DNA of 64,000 nt from Pseudomonadota bacterium. Lineage in GTDB: Bacteria; Pseudomonadota; Gammaproteobacteria; Burkholderiales; Thiobacillaceae. The DNA lies in the NCBI GenBank assembly GCA_021820845.1, contig JAKADC010000005.1, positions 143,990-207,989 on the forward strand. The letters run 5' to 3'. Each line of letters begins with the position of its first letter. Positions within the stretch are counted from its first letter, which is position 1. Positions 15,258-23,984 of the stretch are shown here, one piece after another. The notes beneath the pieces are model-generated. The model searched no databases. It saw nothing but the letters and a program-made list of their open reading frames with translations, and was not told the origin of the DNA. The position numbers were made by a program, and so were the translations under genes.

Positions 15258-17480
15258 ATGAGCGCCCAGATGCAGTCCCTCCCCGAGACCCTCCCCGCCT
15301 TCTGCGAGGGCATCCAGTATTTCGCCGACAGCTTTCCGGAGTTCGAGCGCCTCGGCGCCGCACCGCTCCTCGGTCCGCAGCAGCCCGCGCTGCCCGACGT
15401 GACGAGCGAAGCCGCCGTCTACCAGACCCTGCTCGCGGCCGACGCGCTACGCTACCTGACGCTGCAGGTCACCGGCAGCAAGTCGTCGGGGCATCCCGGC
15501 GGCTTCGCCTCCTCCGCCGACGCCGTCGCCGCGCTGCATCTCCTCGGCCACCGCAACATGGTGACCGAGGTCGGGCACCACGCCCCCGGCTTCTATTCGG
15601 CGATGTTCCTCGATACCTCGCTGGAGGCGATGGGCATCCATACGGTTTCTGAAATGCGCGCGCGCTTCCGCGAGCGGCATGGCCTGCTCGGCCACCTCTC
15701 CGGCGCGATTCCCGGCCTCTTGGCGCCCGCCGGCCCGCTCGGCCAGGGCCAGCATTTCGCGATGGCCGGCGCCTACCTGCACCGCGACAAGCTCTTCCCC
15801 GTCACGATCGGCGACGGCGGCCTCGGCGAGCCCTACATCATGAGCGCGTTCCAGCACTTCGCGACCGCGTACCCCGACGTCACCAACATCCTGCCGGTGC
15901 TGGTGTGGAACGGCTACTCGCAGGAGCACCACAGCATGGTGTCCCTGTGGAACAACGAGCAGATGATCGCCTACTGGCGCGCGCACGGCTTCGACGAGGT
16001 GCACCTGATCGACGCGCGCGACTTCGGCGGCGCTGACGCGCCGGTGTACGCCGACTCGACCACATTCGGTTTCAAGGAACGCATGGCCTTCGTCGGCGCC
16101 GTGCTGAAAGCCGCCGACGCCGCCGCAAAGTCCGCGCTGTCCGGCACGCGTGCCTGCCTGATCGTCAAGCAGCTGAAGGGCGCGGGCGTGCACGCGACCG
16201 GCGCCAAGTCGCACAACCTCTACGCACACCACACGCTCGACTCCGACGACGTGAAATCGGGGCTGCAGCGCCGCGCGCTGCCGGCGAAGGCGTGGGCGCT
16301 TGTGCGCGAAAACTTCCGCCACGCCGGCGGCGGCCCCGCCGCCAGGGTCGCGGTGACCGAGCACGCCCGCGAATTGCCGACCCTCGACGGCCTCGCGCTG
16401 ACCGAGTTCGCGCTTGGCGAAAACCACGTGCCGACCACCGCCTTCGGCCATGTGGTCGGCGAAGTCGGCAAGCGCGATCCGCATTTCGTCGTGACCAACG
16501 CCGACGGCAACGAGGCCTCGGGCATGGCCAACATCAACAAGGCGCTGACGATCCGCCACCCGACCGCCGACGACCTCTACTTCCAGGGACCGTCGGGGCA
16601 GGTCTACGAGCCCTTGAACGAGGACGCCTGCGCCGGGCTTGCGGCAGGCGTCGCGCTCTTCGGCGGACGCAGCCTGTGGTGCAGCTACGAATCGTTCGCG
16701 ATCAACGGCCTGCCGATCTGGCAGACGGTGACGCAGGCGATGGCCGAACTGCGCCGTCCGACGCCCGCGACCGTGTGCCTGTTCACCGCCGGCGCGCTCG
16801 AGCAGGGCCGCAACGGCTGGACCCACCAGCGCCCCGAGATCGAGAGCTACTTCGCCGCGATGATGCGCAACGGCAACGTCTACCCGCTGTTCCCGGTCGA
16901 CGCCAACATGATCCAGGCGAGCTACGACTGGGCGCTGAAGCAGTCGAACAAGGGCGTGGTCATCACCGCGTCGAAGTCGCCGCTGCCGATCCACGCGACG
17001 CTGGCGCAGAGCCGTCAGGCGATCGAAGACGGCGCGATGGTGCTGCGCGAAACGAAGGGTTCGCGCACCGTCGTGTTCGCGGTAACCGGCGACATGGTGC
17101 TGCAGCCGGTGTTCGCTGCCGCCGACAAGCTGGCCGAGGCCGGCATCGGCTCGCGCGTCGTCGCCGTGGTCAATCCGCGCCGCCTGTACCGCCCGACCGA
17201 CGTGCTGTGGGACAGCGTCTCCGAGCCCGACAGCCGCTTCATGGACGACGCGACCTTCGGCCGCGTGTTCCACGGCGACGCGCTGATCGGCGTGACCGGC
17301 GGCCCCTCGGCCCCGCTCGAGCCCGTGCTGCTGCGCAGCCGCGCCGGCGAGCGCGACGTCTTCTGCTGGAAGCGTGGCGAGACCACCGCCAGCCCGCAGC
17401 AGCTGTTCGACTTCAACGCCATGAACGCGCAGGCGATGCACGCGCGCGCGCTGGCGATGCTCGACGGCGCGGCAGCGTGA
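15258..17480 (+). CDS. Transketolase-like thiamine diphosphate enzyme, substrate unassigned
   Basis: A cytoplasmic enzyme of 740 residues with the transketolase / pyruvate dehydrogenase E1 layout. The N-terminal half has SGHPGG (78-82), GLGQG-like GPLGQGQ (159-165) and the TPP motif GDG (185-187) through Asn218. The second half has DGNEASG, NEDACAGLAAG and SYESFAINGLPIW. Length and blocks differ from standard transketolase (about 660) and from classical phosphoketolase (about 790), so I do not assign a substrate; homologues are labelled inconsistently in databases. It is the first gene of the operon controlled by the IclR region, with ribosome site AAAGGA before ATG 15258. Next comes the DUF1537 kinase after 25 bases. 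A two-carbon transfer role would fit the glycolate oxidase genes downstream. Confidence 0.8.
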   Translation: MSAQMQSLPETLPAFCEGIQYFADSFPEFERLGAAPLLGPQQPALPDVTSEAAVYQTLLAADALRYLTLQVTGSKSSGHPGGFASSADAVAALHLLGHRNMVTEVGHHAPGFYSAMFLDTSLEAMGIHTVSEMRARFRERHGLLGHLSGAIPGLLAPAGPLGQGQHFAMAGAYLHRDKLFPVTIGDGGLGEPYIMSAFQHFATAYPDVTNILPVLVWNGYSQEHHSMVSLWNNEQMIAYWRAHGFDEVHLIDARDFGGADAPVYADSTTFGFKERMAFVGAVLKAADAAAKSALSGTRACLIVKQLKGAGVHATGAKSHNLYAHHTLDSDDVKSGLQRRALPAKAWALVRENFRHAGGGPAARVAVTEHARELPTLDGLALTEFALGENHVPTTAFGHVVGEVGKRDPHFVVTNADGNEASGMANINKALTIRHPTADDLYFQGPSGQVYEPLNEDACAGLAAGVALFGGRSLWCSYESFAINGLPIWQTVTQAMAELRRPTPATVCLFTAGALEQGRNGWTHQRPEIESYFAAMMRNGNVYPLFPVDANMIQASYDWALKQSNKGVVITASKSPLPIHATLAQSRQAIEDGAMVLRETKGSRTVVFAVTGDMVLQPVFAAADKLAEAGIGSRVVAVVNPRRLYRPTDVLWDSVSEPDSRFMDDATFGRVFHGDALIGVTGGPSAPLEPVLLRSRAGERDVFCWKRGETTASPQQLFDFNAMNAQAMHARALAMLDGAAA

Positions 17481-17505
17481 GCGGGCCCGGCGCAAAGGTT
17501 TCGCC

Positions 17506-18840
17506 ATGAACCCGAAGATCATCGTCCTCGACGACGACCCCACCGGCTCGCAGACCGTGCATTCCTGCCTGCTCCTGACGCGCTGGGACGTGCCCACGCT
17601 GAAGGCGGCGCTCGCCGACGCGGCGCCGCTCTTCTTCGTGCTGACCAACACGCGCGGCATGGACGCCGCGCGCGCCGCCGCGGTGACGCGCGAGGTGTGC
17701 GAGAACCTGAAGGCGGCGCTCGCCGATTACGCCGGCCCGGTGCTGTTCGTGTCGCGCTCCGACTCGACGCTGCGCGGACATTACCCCGTCGAGACCGACG
17801 TGATGAACGCCGTGCTCGGCCCCTTCGACGCGACGCTTTTGACGCCCGCGTTCTTCGAGGGCGGCCGCGTCACGCGCGACGGCACGCACTACCTGATCGT
17901 CGACGGCAAGCCGGTGCCAACGCACGACACCGAGTTCGCGCGCGACTCGGTGTTCGGCTACACGACGGCCTACCTCCCCGATTACGTCGCCGAAAAGACG
18001 GCGGGCCGCGTCGCTGCGGGCGCGGTCGCGCACCTGACGCTCAGCGAGCTGCGTGCCGGCAAGGCCGAAGCCTGGCTCGCCGCGTTGACGAACAACGCGG
18101 TCGGCGTGATCGACGGTGAGTCGCCCGCCGATTATCGGCTGTTTGCCGACGCCGCCCTGCGCGCCGCCGCCGACGGCAAGCGCCTGCTGTTCCGCAGCGC
18201 CGCCTCGCTGCTCACGGCGCTAGCGGGGCTGCCGCCGCAGCCGGTGGCCGCGGCGGCTTTCGCCACGCTCGTGCGCGACGAACGGCCCGGCGCGATCGTG
18301 GTCGGCTCGCACGTCGCGAAAACCACCGCGCAGCTCGCCGCGCTGCTGAAGATCAACGGCGTCGTCGGCCTGCCGCTCGACGTCGCGCGCCTGCCGGCCG
18401 AACGCGCCGCGGTGGTCGATGCGCTGACGGCGAGCATCGCCCACGCGCACGCGCAAGGCCTCACCCCGGTCATCTTCACCAGCCGGACCGAGCGGCAATT
18501 CGCCAGCGCGGCGGAACGGCTGGCATTCGGCGAGACCGTATCGGCCACGCTGATGGATGTCGTCCAACGCCTGCCGCCGACGCTCGGCTTTCTCATCAGC
18601 AAGGGCGGCATCACGTCGAACGACGTGCTTTCGACCGGGCTCGCGCTGACGGCGTCGCGTGTGCTGGGACAGATCCTGCCCGGCGTGACCGTCGTGCAGA
18701 CGCCGCCGTGGCACCGGCTGCCGCAACTGCCGGTGGTGATCTTTCCGGGCAACGTCGGCGACGACGACGCCCTGGCCGAAGCCTACCGGCGCCTCGCCCC
18801 CTCGCACGCGCGCGGGAGCGCCGCTAAACTGGCGGCCTGA
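17506..18840 (+). CDS. DUF1537 four-carbon acid sugar kinase family protein
   Basis: A 444-residue member of the family whose characterised members (OtnK, DtnK, LtnK) phosphorylate 3-oxo-tetronate or D-threonate/erythronate. Visible signatures are DDDPTGSQTV near the N-terminus, FVLTNTRG, SRSDSTLRGHYP, LTPAFFEGGR, and in the C-terminal nucleotide-binding domain FTSRTE, SKGGITSND and FPGNVGDDD. The usual partners (3-oxo-tetronate isomerase or decarboxylase, 4-phosphate dehydrogenase) are absent from this operon. It sits between the TPP enzyme and glcD (18-base gap). The exact substrate cannot be read from sequence. Confidence 0.88.
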   Translation: MNPKIIVLDDDPTGSQTVHSCLLLTRWDVPTLKAALADAAPLFFVLTNTRGMDAARAAAVTREVCENLKAALADYAGPVLFVSRSDSTLRGHYPVETDVMNAVLGPFDATLLTPAFFEGGRVTRDGTHYLIVDGKPVPTHDTEFARDSVFGYTTAYLPDYVAEKTAGRVAAGAVAHLTLSELRAGKAEAWLAALTNNAVGVIDGESPADYRLFADAALRAAADGKRLLFRSAASLLTALAGLPPQPVAAAAFATLVRDERPGAIVVGSHVAKTTAQLAALLKINGVVGLPLDVARLPAERAAVVDALTASIAHAHAQGLTPVIFTSRTERQFASAAERLAFGETVSATLMDVVQRLPPTLGFLISKGGITSNDVLSTGLALTASRVLGQILPGVTVVQTPPWHRLPQLPVVIFPGNVGDDDALAEAYRRLAPSHARGSAAKLAA

Positions 18841-18858
18841 TTCGTCCCGGTCCGCTTC

Positions 18859-20313
18859 ATGCTCAGCCCCGCTTTCCTGTCCAAACTGCGCCGTCTGCTG
18901 CCGCCTCACTGCGTGCTCGATGCGCGCGAGGATCTCGTCCCGTTCGAGTCCGACGGCCTGTCGGCGTACCGCAACACGCCCGACGTCGTCGTGCTGCCCG
19001 AGGACGAAGCGCAGGTCGCGGCGGTCTTGCGGCTATGCCACGCCAGTGCGGTGGCGGTCGTGGCGCGCGGCGCCGGCACCGGGCTCGCGGCAGGCGCGTT
19101 GCCGGTCGACGGCGCGGTGCTGCTGGTGCTGGCGAAGCTCAACCGCATCAAGGCGCTCGACCCCGTCGGCCGCACCGCCGTGGTCGAGCCGGGGGTGCGC
19201 AACCTCGCGATCTCGGAAGCCGCCGCGCCGCACAACCTCTACTACGCGCCCGACCCGTCGTCGCAGATCGCCTGCTCGATCGGCGGCAACGTGGCCGAAA
19301 ACTCGGGCGGCGTGCACTGCCTGAAATACGGCCTCACCGTGCACAACATCCTCAGGCTGCGCGCGCTGACCGTCGCCGGCGAGGTGCTCGACATCGGCAG
19401 CGACGCGCTCGACGCGCCCGGCTTCGACCTGCTCGCCCTGATGACCGGTTCGGAGGGCATGCTCGCGGTGATCACCGAAGTCACGGTGCGGCTGCTGCCG
19501 CGCCCGGAGCGCGCGCAAGTCGTGCTGGCGGCATTCGACGACGTGGCGAAGGCGGGCGCGGCCGTCGGCAACATCATCGCCGCCGGCGTGATCCCGGCCG
19601 GCCTGGAGATGATGGACCGCCTCGCCATCCAGGCCGCCGAGGCCTTCGTCCACGCCGGCTATCCGCTCGACTGCGAGGCGCTGCTCTTGTGCGAGGTCGA
19701 CGGCGTCAACGAGGAGGTGTCGGACGACATCTACACCGTGCGCGAAGTACTCGAAGCCTCCGGCGCGATCGAAATCCGCACCGCCGAGAGCGAGGAACAA
19801 CGGCTCAGGTTCTGGGCCGGGCGCAAGGCGGCGTTCCCTGCCGTGGGGCGGCTCGCGCCCGACTACTACTGCATGGACGGCACCATCCCGCGCGGCGCCT
19901 TGCCGTACGTGCTGGGCCGCATCGGCGAAATGAGCGCCGAGTTCGGCCTCGCCGTCGCGAACGTGTTTCACGCGGGCGACGGCAACCTGCATCCGCTGAT
20001 CCTGTTCGACGCCAACCAGCCGGGCGAACTCGAGCGTGCCGAACGCTTCGGCGGCCGGATCCTGGAGCTGTGCGTCGAAGCCGGCGGCACCATCACGGGC
20101 GAGCATGGCGTCGGCCTGGAGAAGATCGGCCAGATGTGCGTGCAGTTTTCCGCGCCGGAGCTCGCATGCTTTCACGCGGTGAAGGCGGCGTTCGACCCCG
20201 ACACGCTGCTCAACCCCGGCAAGGCCGTGCCGGAATTGCACCGCTGCGCCGAGTGGGGCGCGATGCACGTGCACGGCGGCCAGTTGCCCCACTCCGAATT
20301 GCCGAGGTTCTGA
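18859..20313 (+). CDS. glcD: Glycolate oxidase FAD-binding subunit GlcD
   Basis: A 484-residue FAD-linked oxidase. The FAD_binding_4 domain shows ARGAGTGLAAGALP and SSQIACSIGGNVAENSGG, with LMTGSEGMLAVITEVTVRLLP ending the domain. The C-terminal FAD-oxidase domain has NVFHAGDGNLHPLI and TGEHGVGLEKI. With GlcE and GlcF it forms the membrane-associated glycolate dehydrogenase that oxidises glycolate to glyoxylate and feeds the quinone pool. In an autotroph this would salvage 2-phosphoglycolate-derived glycolate. The TGA overlaps the glcE ATG. Some D-lactate dehydrogenases share this fold; the complete glcDEF order supports glycolate. Confidence 0.92.
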   Translation: MLSPAFLSKLRRLLPPHCVLDAREDLVPFESDGLSAYRNTPDVVVLPEDEAQVAAVLRLCHASAVAVVARGAGTGLAAGALPVDGAVLLVLAKLNRIKALDPVGRTAVVEPGVRNLAISEAAAPHNLYYAPDPSSQIACSIGGNVAENSGGVHCLKYGLTVHNILRLRALTVAGEVLDIGSDALDAPGFDLLALMTGSEGMLAVITEVTVRLLPRPERAQVVLAAFDDVAKAGAAVGNIIAAGVIPAGLEMMDRLAIQAAEAFVHAGYPLDCEALLLCEVDGVNEEVSDDIYTVREVLEASGAIEIRTAESEEQRLRFWAGRKAAFPAVGRLAPDYYCMDGTIPRGALPYVLGRIGEMSAEFGLAVANVFHAGDGNLHPLILFDANQPGELERAERFGGRILELCVEAGGTITGEHGVGLEKIGQMCVQFSAPELACFHAVKAAFDPDTLLNPGKAVPELHRCAEWGAMHVHGGQLPHSELPRF

Positions 20314-21359
20314 TGCTGGACAGCATCATCGAACGCATCCGCGACGCGCACGCGCACGAGACGCCGCTCATCATCCACGGCGGCGGCAGCAAGAGCTTCT
20401 ACGGCAACCACGACGAAGGCGAGGTGCTCAGTACCCGCGGACTCACCGGCCTGGTCGACTACCAGCCGAAGGAGCTCGTGCTGACCGCCCGCGCCGGCAC
20501 GCCGCTCGCCGATATCGAGGCGCTGCTCGGCGAACATGGGCAGATGCTCGCCTTCGAGCCGCCGCATTTCGCCGGATCGGCGACGCTGGGCGGCGCCATC
20601 GCCGCGGGCCTTTCGGGGCCGCGCCGCCCCTACGCCGGCGCCGCGCGCGATTTCGTGCTCGGCGTGCGGATGATCGACGGCACCGGCCAGCCGCTGCGCT
20701 TCGGCGGCCAGGTGATCAAGAACGTCGCGGGCTACGACGTGTCGCGGCTGATGGCCGGCGCGCTCGGCACGCTCGGCGTGATCACCGAGGTCTCGCTCAA
20801 GGTGCTGCCGAGACCGGCGGCGGAAACCACGCTGCAATTCGAGTTCGACGAAGCCGACGCGATCGTGAAGATGAACCGCTGGGCGGGCCAGCCGCTGCCG
20901 CTGTCGGCCACCTGCTGGCATGCCGGCCTGCTGACGGTGCGGCTGTCGGGCGCCGAATCGGCCGTGCACGCGGCGCACGCCCGGCTCGGCGGCGAAGCCG
21001 TGCGGGACGCCGCCGCCTTCTGGCAGCGTCTGCGCGACCAGGCCACGCCTTTCTTCGACAAACGTCCGTTGTGGCGCCTCGCGGTCAGGCCGACCGCGCC
21101 GTCGCTGGATCTGGGCGACGCGCAGTGGATCGAATGGGGCGGCGCCGTGCGCTGGATCGCGTCCCGCCTGCCGGCGGTGATGCTGCGCGAAGCGGCGGCG
21201 AACGGCGGCGGCCACGCCACCCTGTTCCGCGGCAAGCCGCCCGCGGACGGGGCGTTCGCGCCGCTCGCGCCGGCGCTCGCGGCGCTGCATCGCAATCTCA
21301 AGCAGCGCTTCGACCCCAAGGGCATCCTCAATCGCGGTCGCCTGTATCCTGATTTCTGA
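20313..21359 (+). CDS. glcE: Glycolate oxidase subunit GlcE
   Basis: The second FAD-binding subunit of glycolate oxidase, 348 residues. It has an FAD-binding domain with IHGGGSKSFYG, ARAGTPLADIEALL, GSATLGGAIAAGLSGPRR, VIKNVAGYDVSRLMAGALGTLGVI and no FAD-oxidase C-terminal domain, as expected for GlcE. The C-terminus ends KQRFDPKGILNRGRLYPDF, the family's closing pattern. The start ATG 20313 overlaps the glcD stop (TGATG). Confidence 0.93.
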   Translation: MLDSIIERIRDAHAHETPLIIHGGGSKSFYGNHDEGEVLSTRGLTGLVDYQPKELVLTARAGTPLADIEALLGEHGQMLAFEPPHFAGSATLGGAIAAGLSGPRRPYAGAARDFVLGVRMIDGTGQPLRFGGQVIKNVAGYDVSRLMAGALGTLGVITEVSLKVLPRPAAETTLQFEFDEADAIVKMNRWAGQPLPLSATCWHAGLLTVRLSGAESAVHAAHARLGGEAVRDAAAFWQRLRDQATPFFDKRPLWRLAVRPTAPSLDLGDAQWIEWGGAVRWIASRLPAVMLREAAANGGGHATLFRGKPPADGAFAPLAPALAALHRNLKQRFDPKGILNRGRLYPDF

Positions 21360-21360
21360 C

Positions 21361-22620
21361 ATGCAGACCCACATCGCCGATTCCTACCGCAGCACCCCCG
21401 AGGGCGAGGTTGCCGAACGCATTCTCCGCAATTGCGTGCATTGCGGTTTCTGTCTCGCGACCTGCCCGACCTACCAGATCCTGGGCAACGAGCTCGATTC
21501 GCCGCGCGGCCGCATCTATCTGATCAAGCAGGTGCTCGAGGGCGCGACGCCGACCGAGAAGACGCAGCTTCATCTCGACCGCTGCCTGACCTGCCGCAGT
21601 TGCGAGTCGACCTGCCCGTCGGGCGTCGAATACGGCCGGCTGCTCGACATCGGCCGCCATCTCGTCGAGGAAAAAGTCGGGCGCGGCGTCGGCGAATCGG
21701 CGAGGCGCGCGGCGCTGAAGACCGGCCTCGGCTCGCCTTTGCTCTTCAACGGCGCGCTGAAGCTCGGCCGGGGCGTGCGCGGCCTGCTGCCCCGCCCCCT
21801 GAAGGCGGCGATTCCGCCGCCGGAGCGGGCAGGCGCGTGGCCCGCGCCGCGGCACGCGCGCCGCATGCTGGTCCTGCAAGGCTGCGTGCAGCCCGGACTC
21901 AAGCCCAACATCAACGCCGCGACCGCCCGCGTGCTCGACCGGCTGGGGATCTCCCTGGTCGCGGCGAGCGAAGCCGGCTGCTGCGGCGCGCTCTCGCATC
22001 ACCTGAACGACACCGATGCGGCGCTCGACGCTGCGCGCCGCAACATCGACGCGTGGCTGCCGCAGCTCGAGGCGGGTGCCGAAGCGGTCGTGATGACGGC
22101 GTCGGGCTGCGGCGTGATGGTGAAGGATTACGGCTGGCTGCTGCGCCACGATCCGCGCTACGCCGACAAGGCCGCGCGGATCGCGGCCGCGACGCGGGAC
22201 GTCTCGGAAATCCTCGCCGCCGAACGCGGCACGCTCGAGCCGCTCTTGTCCGCGCGGCGCGGGGGCGAGCGTCCCGACGCGTCGCTCGCGGCCCGGCGCA
22301 TCGCCTACCATCCGCCGTGCACGCTGCAGCACGGCCAGAAGCTCGCCGGCGACGTCGAGGCGTTGCTCGCGCAGGCCGGGTTCGAACTGACGCCGGTGGC
22401 CGAGAAGCACCTGTGCTGCGGCTCGGCCGGCACCTACTCGATCCTGCAGCCCGAGATCGCCGGCGCGCTCAAGACCCGCAAGCTCGGCCATCTGCAGGCC
22501 GGCGCGCCGGAGGCGATCGTCACCGCCAACATCGGCTGCCTGACGCATCTGCAGTCCGGAACGGCCACCCCGGTCCGGCACTGGGTGGAACTTCTGGACG
22601 AGGCGCTGGCCCCACTTTGA
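21361..22620 (+). CDS. glcF: Glycolate oxidase iron-sulfur subunit GlcF
   Basis: The electron-transfer subunit, 419 residues. Two ferredoxin-like clusters are encoded by CVHCGFCLATCP and CLTCRSCESTCP near the N-terminus. Two cysteine-rich CCG-type domains follow (EAGCCGALSHH; HLCCGSAGTYS), with the intervening YHPPCTLQHGQ. It starts one base after the glcE stop. It passes electrons from GlcDE towards the membrane quinone pool. All expected cysteines are present. Confidence 0.95.
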   Translation: MQTHIADSYRSTPEGEVAERILRNCVHCGFCLATCPTYQILGNELDSPRGRIYLIKQVLEGATPTEKTQLHLDRCLTCRSCESTCPSGVEYGRLLDIGRHLVEEKVGRGVGESARRAALKTGLGSPLLFNGALKLGRGVRGLLPRPLKAAIPPPERAGAWPAPRHARRMLVLQGCVQPGLKPNINAATARVLDRLGISLVAASEAGCCGALSHHLNDTDAALDAARRNIDAWLPQLEAGAEAVVMTASGCGVMVKDYGWLLRHDPRYADKAARIAAATRDVSEILAAERGTLEPLLSARRGGERPDASLAARRIAYHPPCTLQHGQKLAGDVEALLAQAGFELTPVAEKHLCCGSAGTYSILQPEIAGALKTRKLGHLQAGAPEAIVTANIGCLTHLQSGTATPVRHWVELLDEALAPL

Positions 22621-22639
22621 AGACCCGCGGGAGCGTCGC

Positions 22640-23389
22640 ATGATTTTCAAGCAGCTTTTCGAACCCATTTCCAGCACCTACACCTATCTCCTCGGCTGCG
22701 AGGAAACGGGCCAGGCCGTCCTGGTCGATCCGGTCTTGCCGGCGTGGGAACGCGACCTCGCCACCGTCAATGCGCTCGGGCTGAAGCTCGCGTTCACGCT
22801 GGAAACGCATATCCACGCCGACCACATCACCTCGGCGAGGAAGCTCAAGGACGTCGCCGGCAGCCGCATCGCCGGCCCCGCGCTCGACCGGCTGCCCTGC
22901 ACCGACGTCGGCATCGCGGAAGGCACGCCGTTCCGCGTCGGCTCGATCGAACTGACGCCGCTGCACACGCCCGGCCACACCGACAACCATTTCGCCTACC
23001 TCGAGGGCGGCCGCCTCTATAGCGGCGACGCCCTGCTCATCGACGCCTGCGGCCGCACCGACTTCCAGAACGGCGACGCGACGGCGCTCTATCACTCGGT
23101 GCGCGGCAAGCTCTTCGCGCTCGACGACGACACCCTCGTCTATCCCGCGCACGACTACGAGAAGCGGCGCATCAGCACGATCGGGCAGGAAAAGGCGCGC
23201 AATCCGCGCCTCGGCGGCGACCGCGCGCTGGACGACTTCATCCGGCTGATGGGCGACCTGAAGCTCGACTACCCCAGGTTCATCGACTACGCCGTGCCCG
23301 GCAACCGCGAATGCGGCGTCTGTCCGCCCGGCGTGCCGGAGCATCTGCAGCAGTACTGCGCGCAGATCGCGGAAAGCCGCCAGGGCTGA
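22640..23389 (+). CDS. ETHE1-type persulfide dioxygenase (metallo-beta-lactamase fold)
   Basis: A cytoplasmic mononuclear-iron dioxygenase of 249 residues that oxidises glutathione persulfide to sulfite and glutathione. Metal and family motifs are THIHADH, HTPGHTDNHFAY, SGDALLIDACGRTDFQ (the GRTDFQ signature of ETHE1 proteins) and VYPAHDY. The C-terminus carries an extra CGVCPPG pair. It starts 19 bases after glcF, so it may belong to the IclR operon, an unusual partner for glycolate oxidase. In a sulfur oxidiser it would remove persulfides. Hydroxyacylglutathione hydrolase is the alternative family, but GRTDFQ and the missing C-terminal HAGH domain argue against it. Confidence 0.9.
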   Translation: MIFKQLFEPISSTYTYLLGCEETGQAVLVDPVLPAWERDLATVNALGLKLAFTLETHIHADHITSARKLKDVAGSRIAGPALDRLPCTDVGIAEGTPFRVGSIELTPLHTPGHTDNHFAYLEGGRLYSGDALLIDACGRTDFQNGDATALYHSVRGKLFALDDDTLVYPAHDYEKRRISTIGQEKARNPRLGGDRALDDFIRLMGDLKLDYPRFIDYAVPGNRECGVCPPGVPEHLQQYCAQIAESRQG

Positions 23390-23413
23390 ACGTCCGCGGT
23401 GCCGGCGCGCCGC

Positions 23414-23974
23414 TCACGACTCGAGGTCGTCGGGGCGGTTGATGTTGGCGAAGGCCGCTGCGTCGAAGCGCACCGTCGCCGAAGGCAGCGTCGCCTGCCA
23501 GCGGCGAACCGCGCGTTCGCCGCGTGCAAGAAACGCAGCCAGATGGTCGCGCTGGTCGGCGCGCACGATGAAGCAGCTGTGGTGCACGCGCGCTGCGTCC
23601 TCCGCCACCGCGAGCGGCACGTCTTTCAGTTGCGCCGCGCCCAGCAGGCGCAGCGCGAGGTCGGCCGGCAGATGCGGCGTGTCGCACGGCACCACCAGCA
23701 GCCAGTCGCTGGTCACGGCCAGGAGCGCCGCGAGCACGCCGGCGAGCGGTCCGGGGTAATCGGGAAGAGTGTCGGGCAGCACGCGCCGGCCGTACGCGGC
23801 GTAACGCTCCAGGTTGCGGTTGGCGCTGATGACGATCTCGCTCACCTGCGGCGCCAGCGTGGCCAGCACCCACTCGATCAGCGGGCGACCCTGATAGTCG
23901 ATCAGGCCCTTGTCCGCGCCGCCCATGCGACGGCCCTGTCCGCCCGCCAGGACGACGGCCGCGACGCCTTGCAT
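23414..23974 (-). CDS. mobA: Molybdenum cofactor guanylyltransferase
   Basis: MobA attaches GMP to molybdopterin to form the bis-MGD cofactor of many molybdoenzymes. The product is 186 residues with nucleotide-binding LAGGQGRRMGGADKG, ISANRN, LPDYPGPLAGV and VVPCDTPHLP, ending FANINRPDDLES. Start ATG 23974 places LAGG a few residues in, as is typical; an in-frame ATG at 23998, overlapping the upstream gene, is possible. Neither has a strong ribosome site. It lies downstream of the GT39-like gene and converges on the persulfide dioxygenase gene. Confidence 0.92.
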   Translation of the reverse strand: MQGVAAVVLAGGQGRRMGGADKGLIDYQGRPLIEWVLATLAPQVSEIVISANRNLERYAAYGRRVLPDTLPDYPGPLAGVLAALLAVTSDWLLVVPCDTPHLPADLALRLLGAAQLKDVPLAVAEDAARVHHSCFIVRADQRDHLAAFLARGERAVRRWQATLPSATVRFDAAAFANINRPDDLES

Positions 23975-23984
23975 GACCCGGCGC

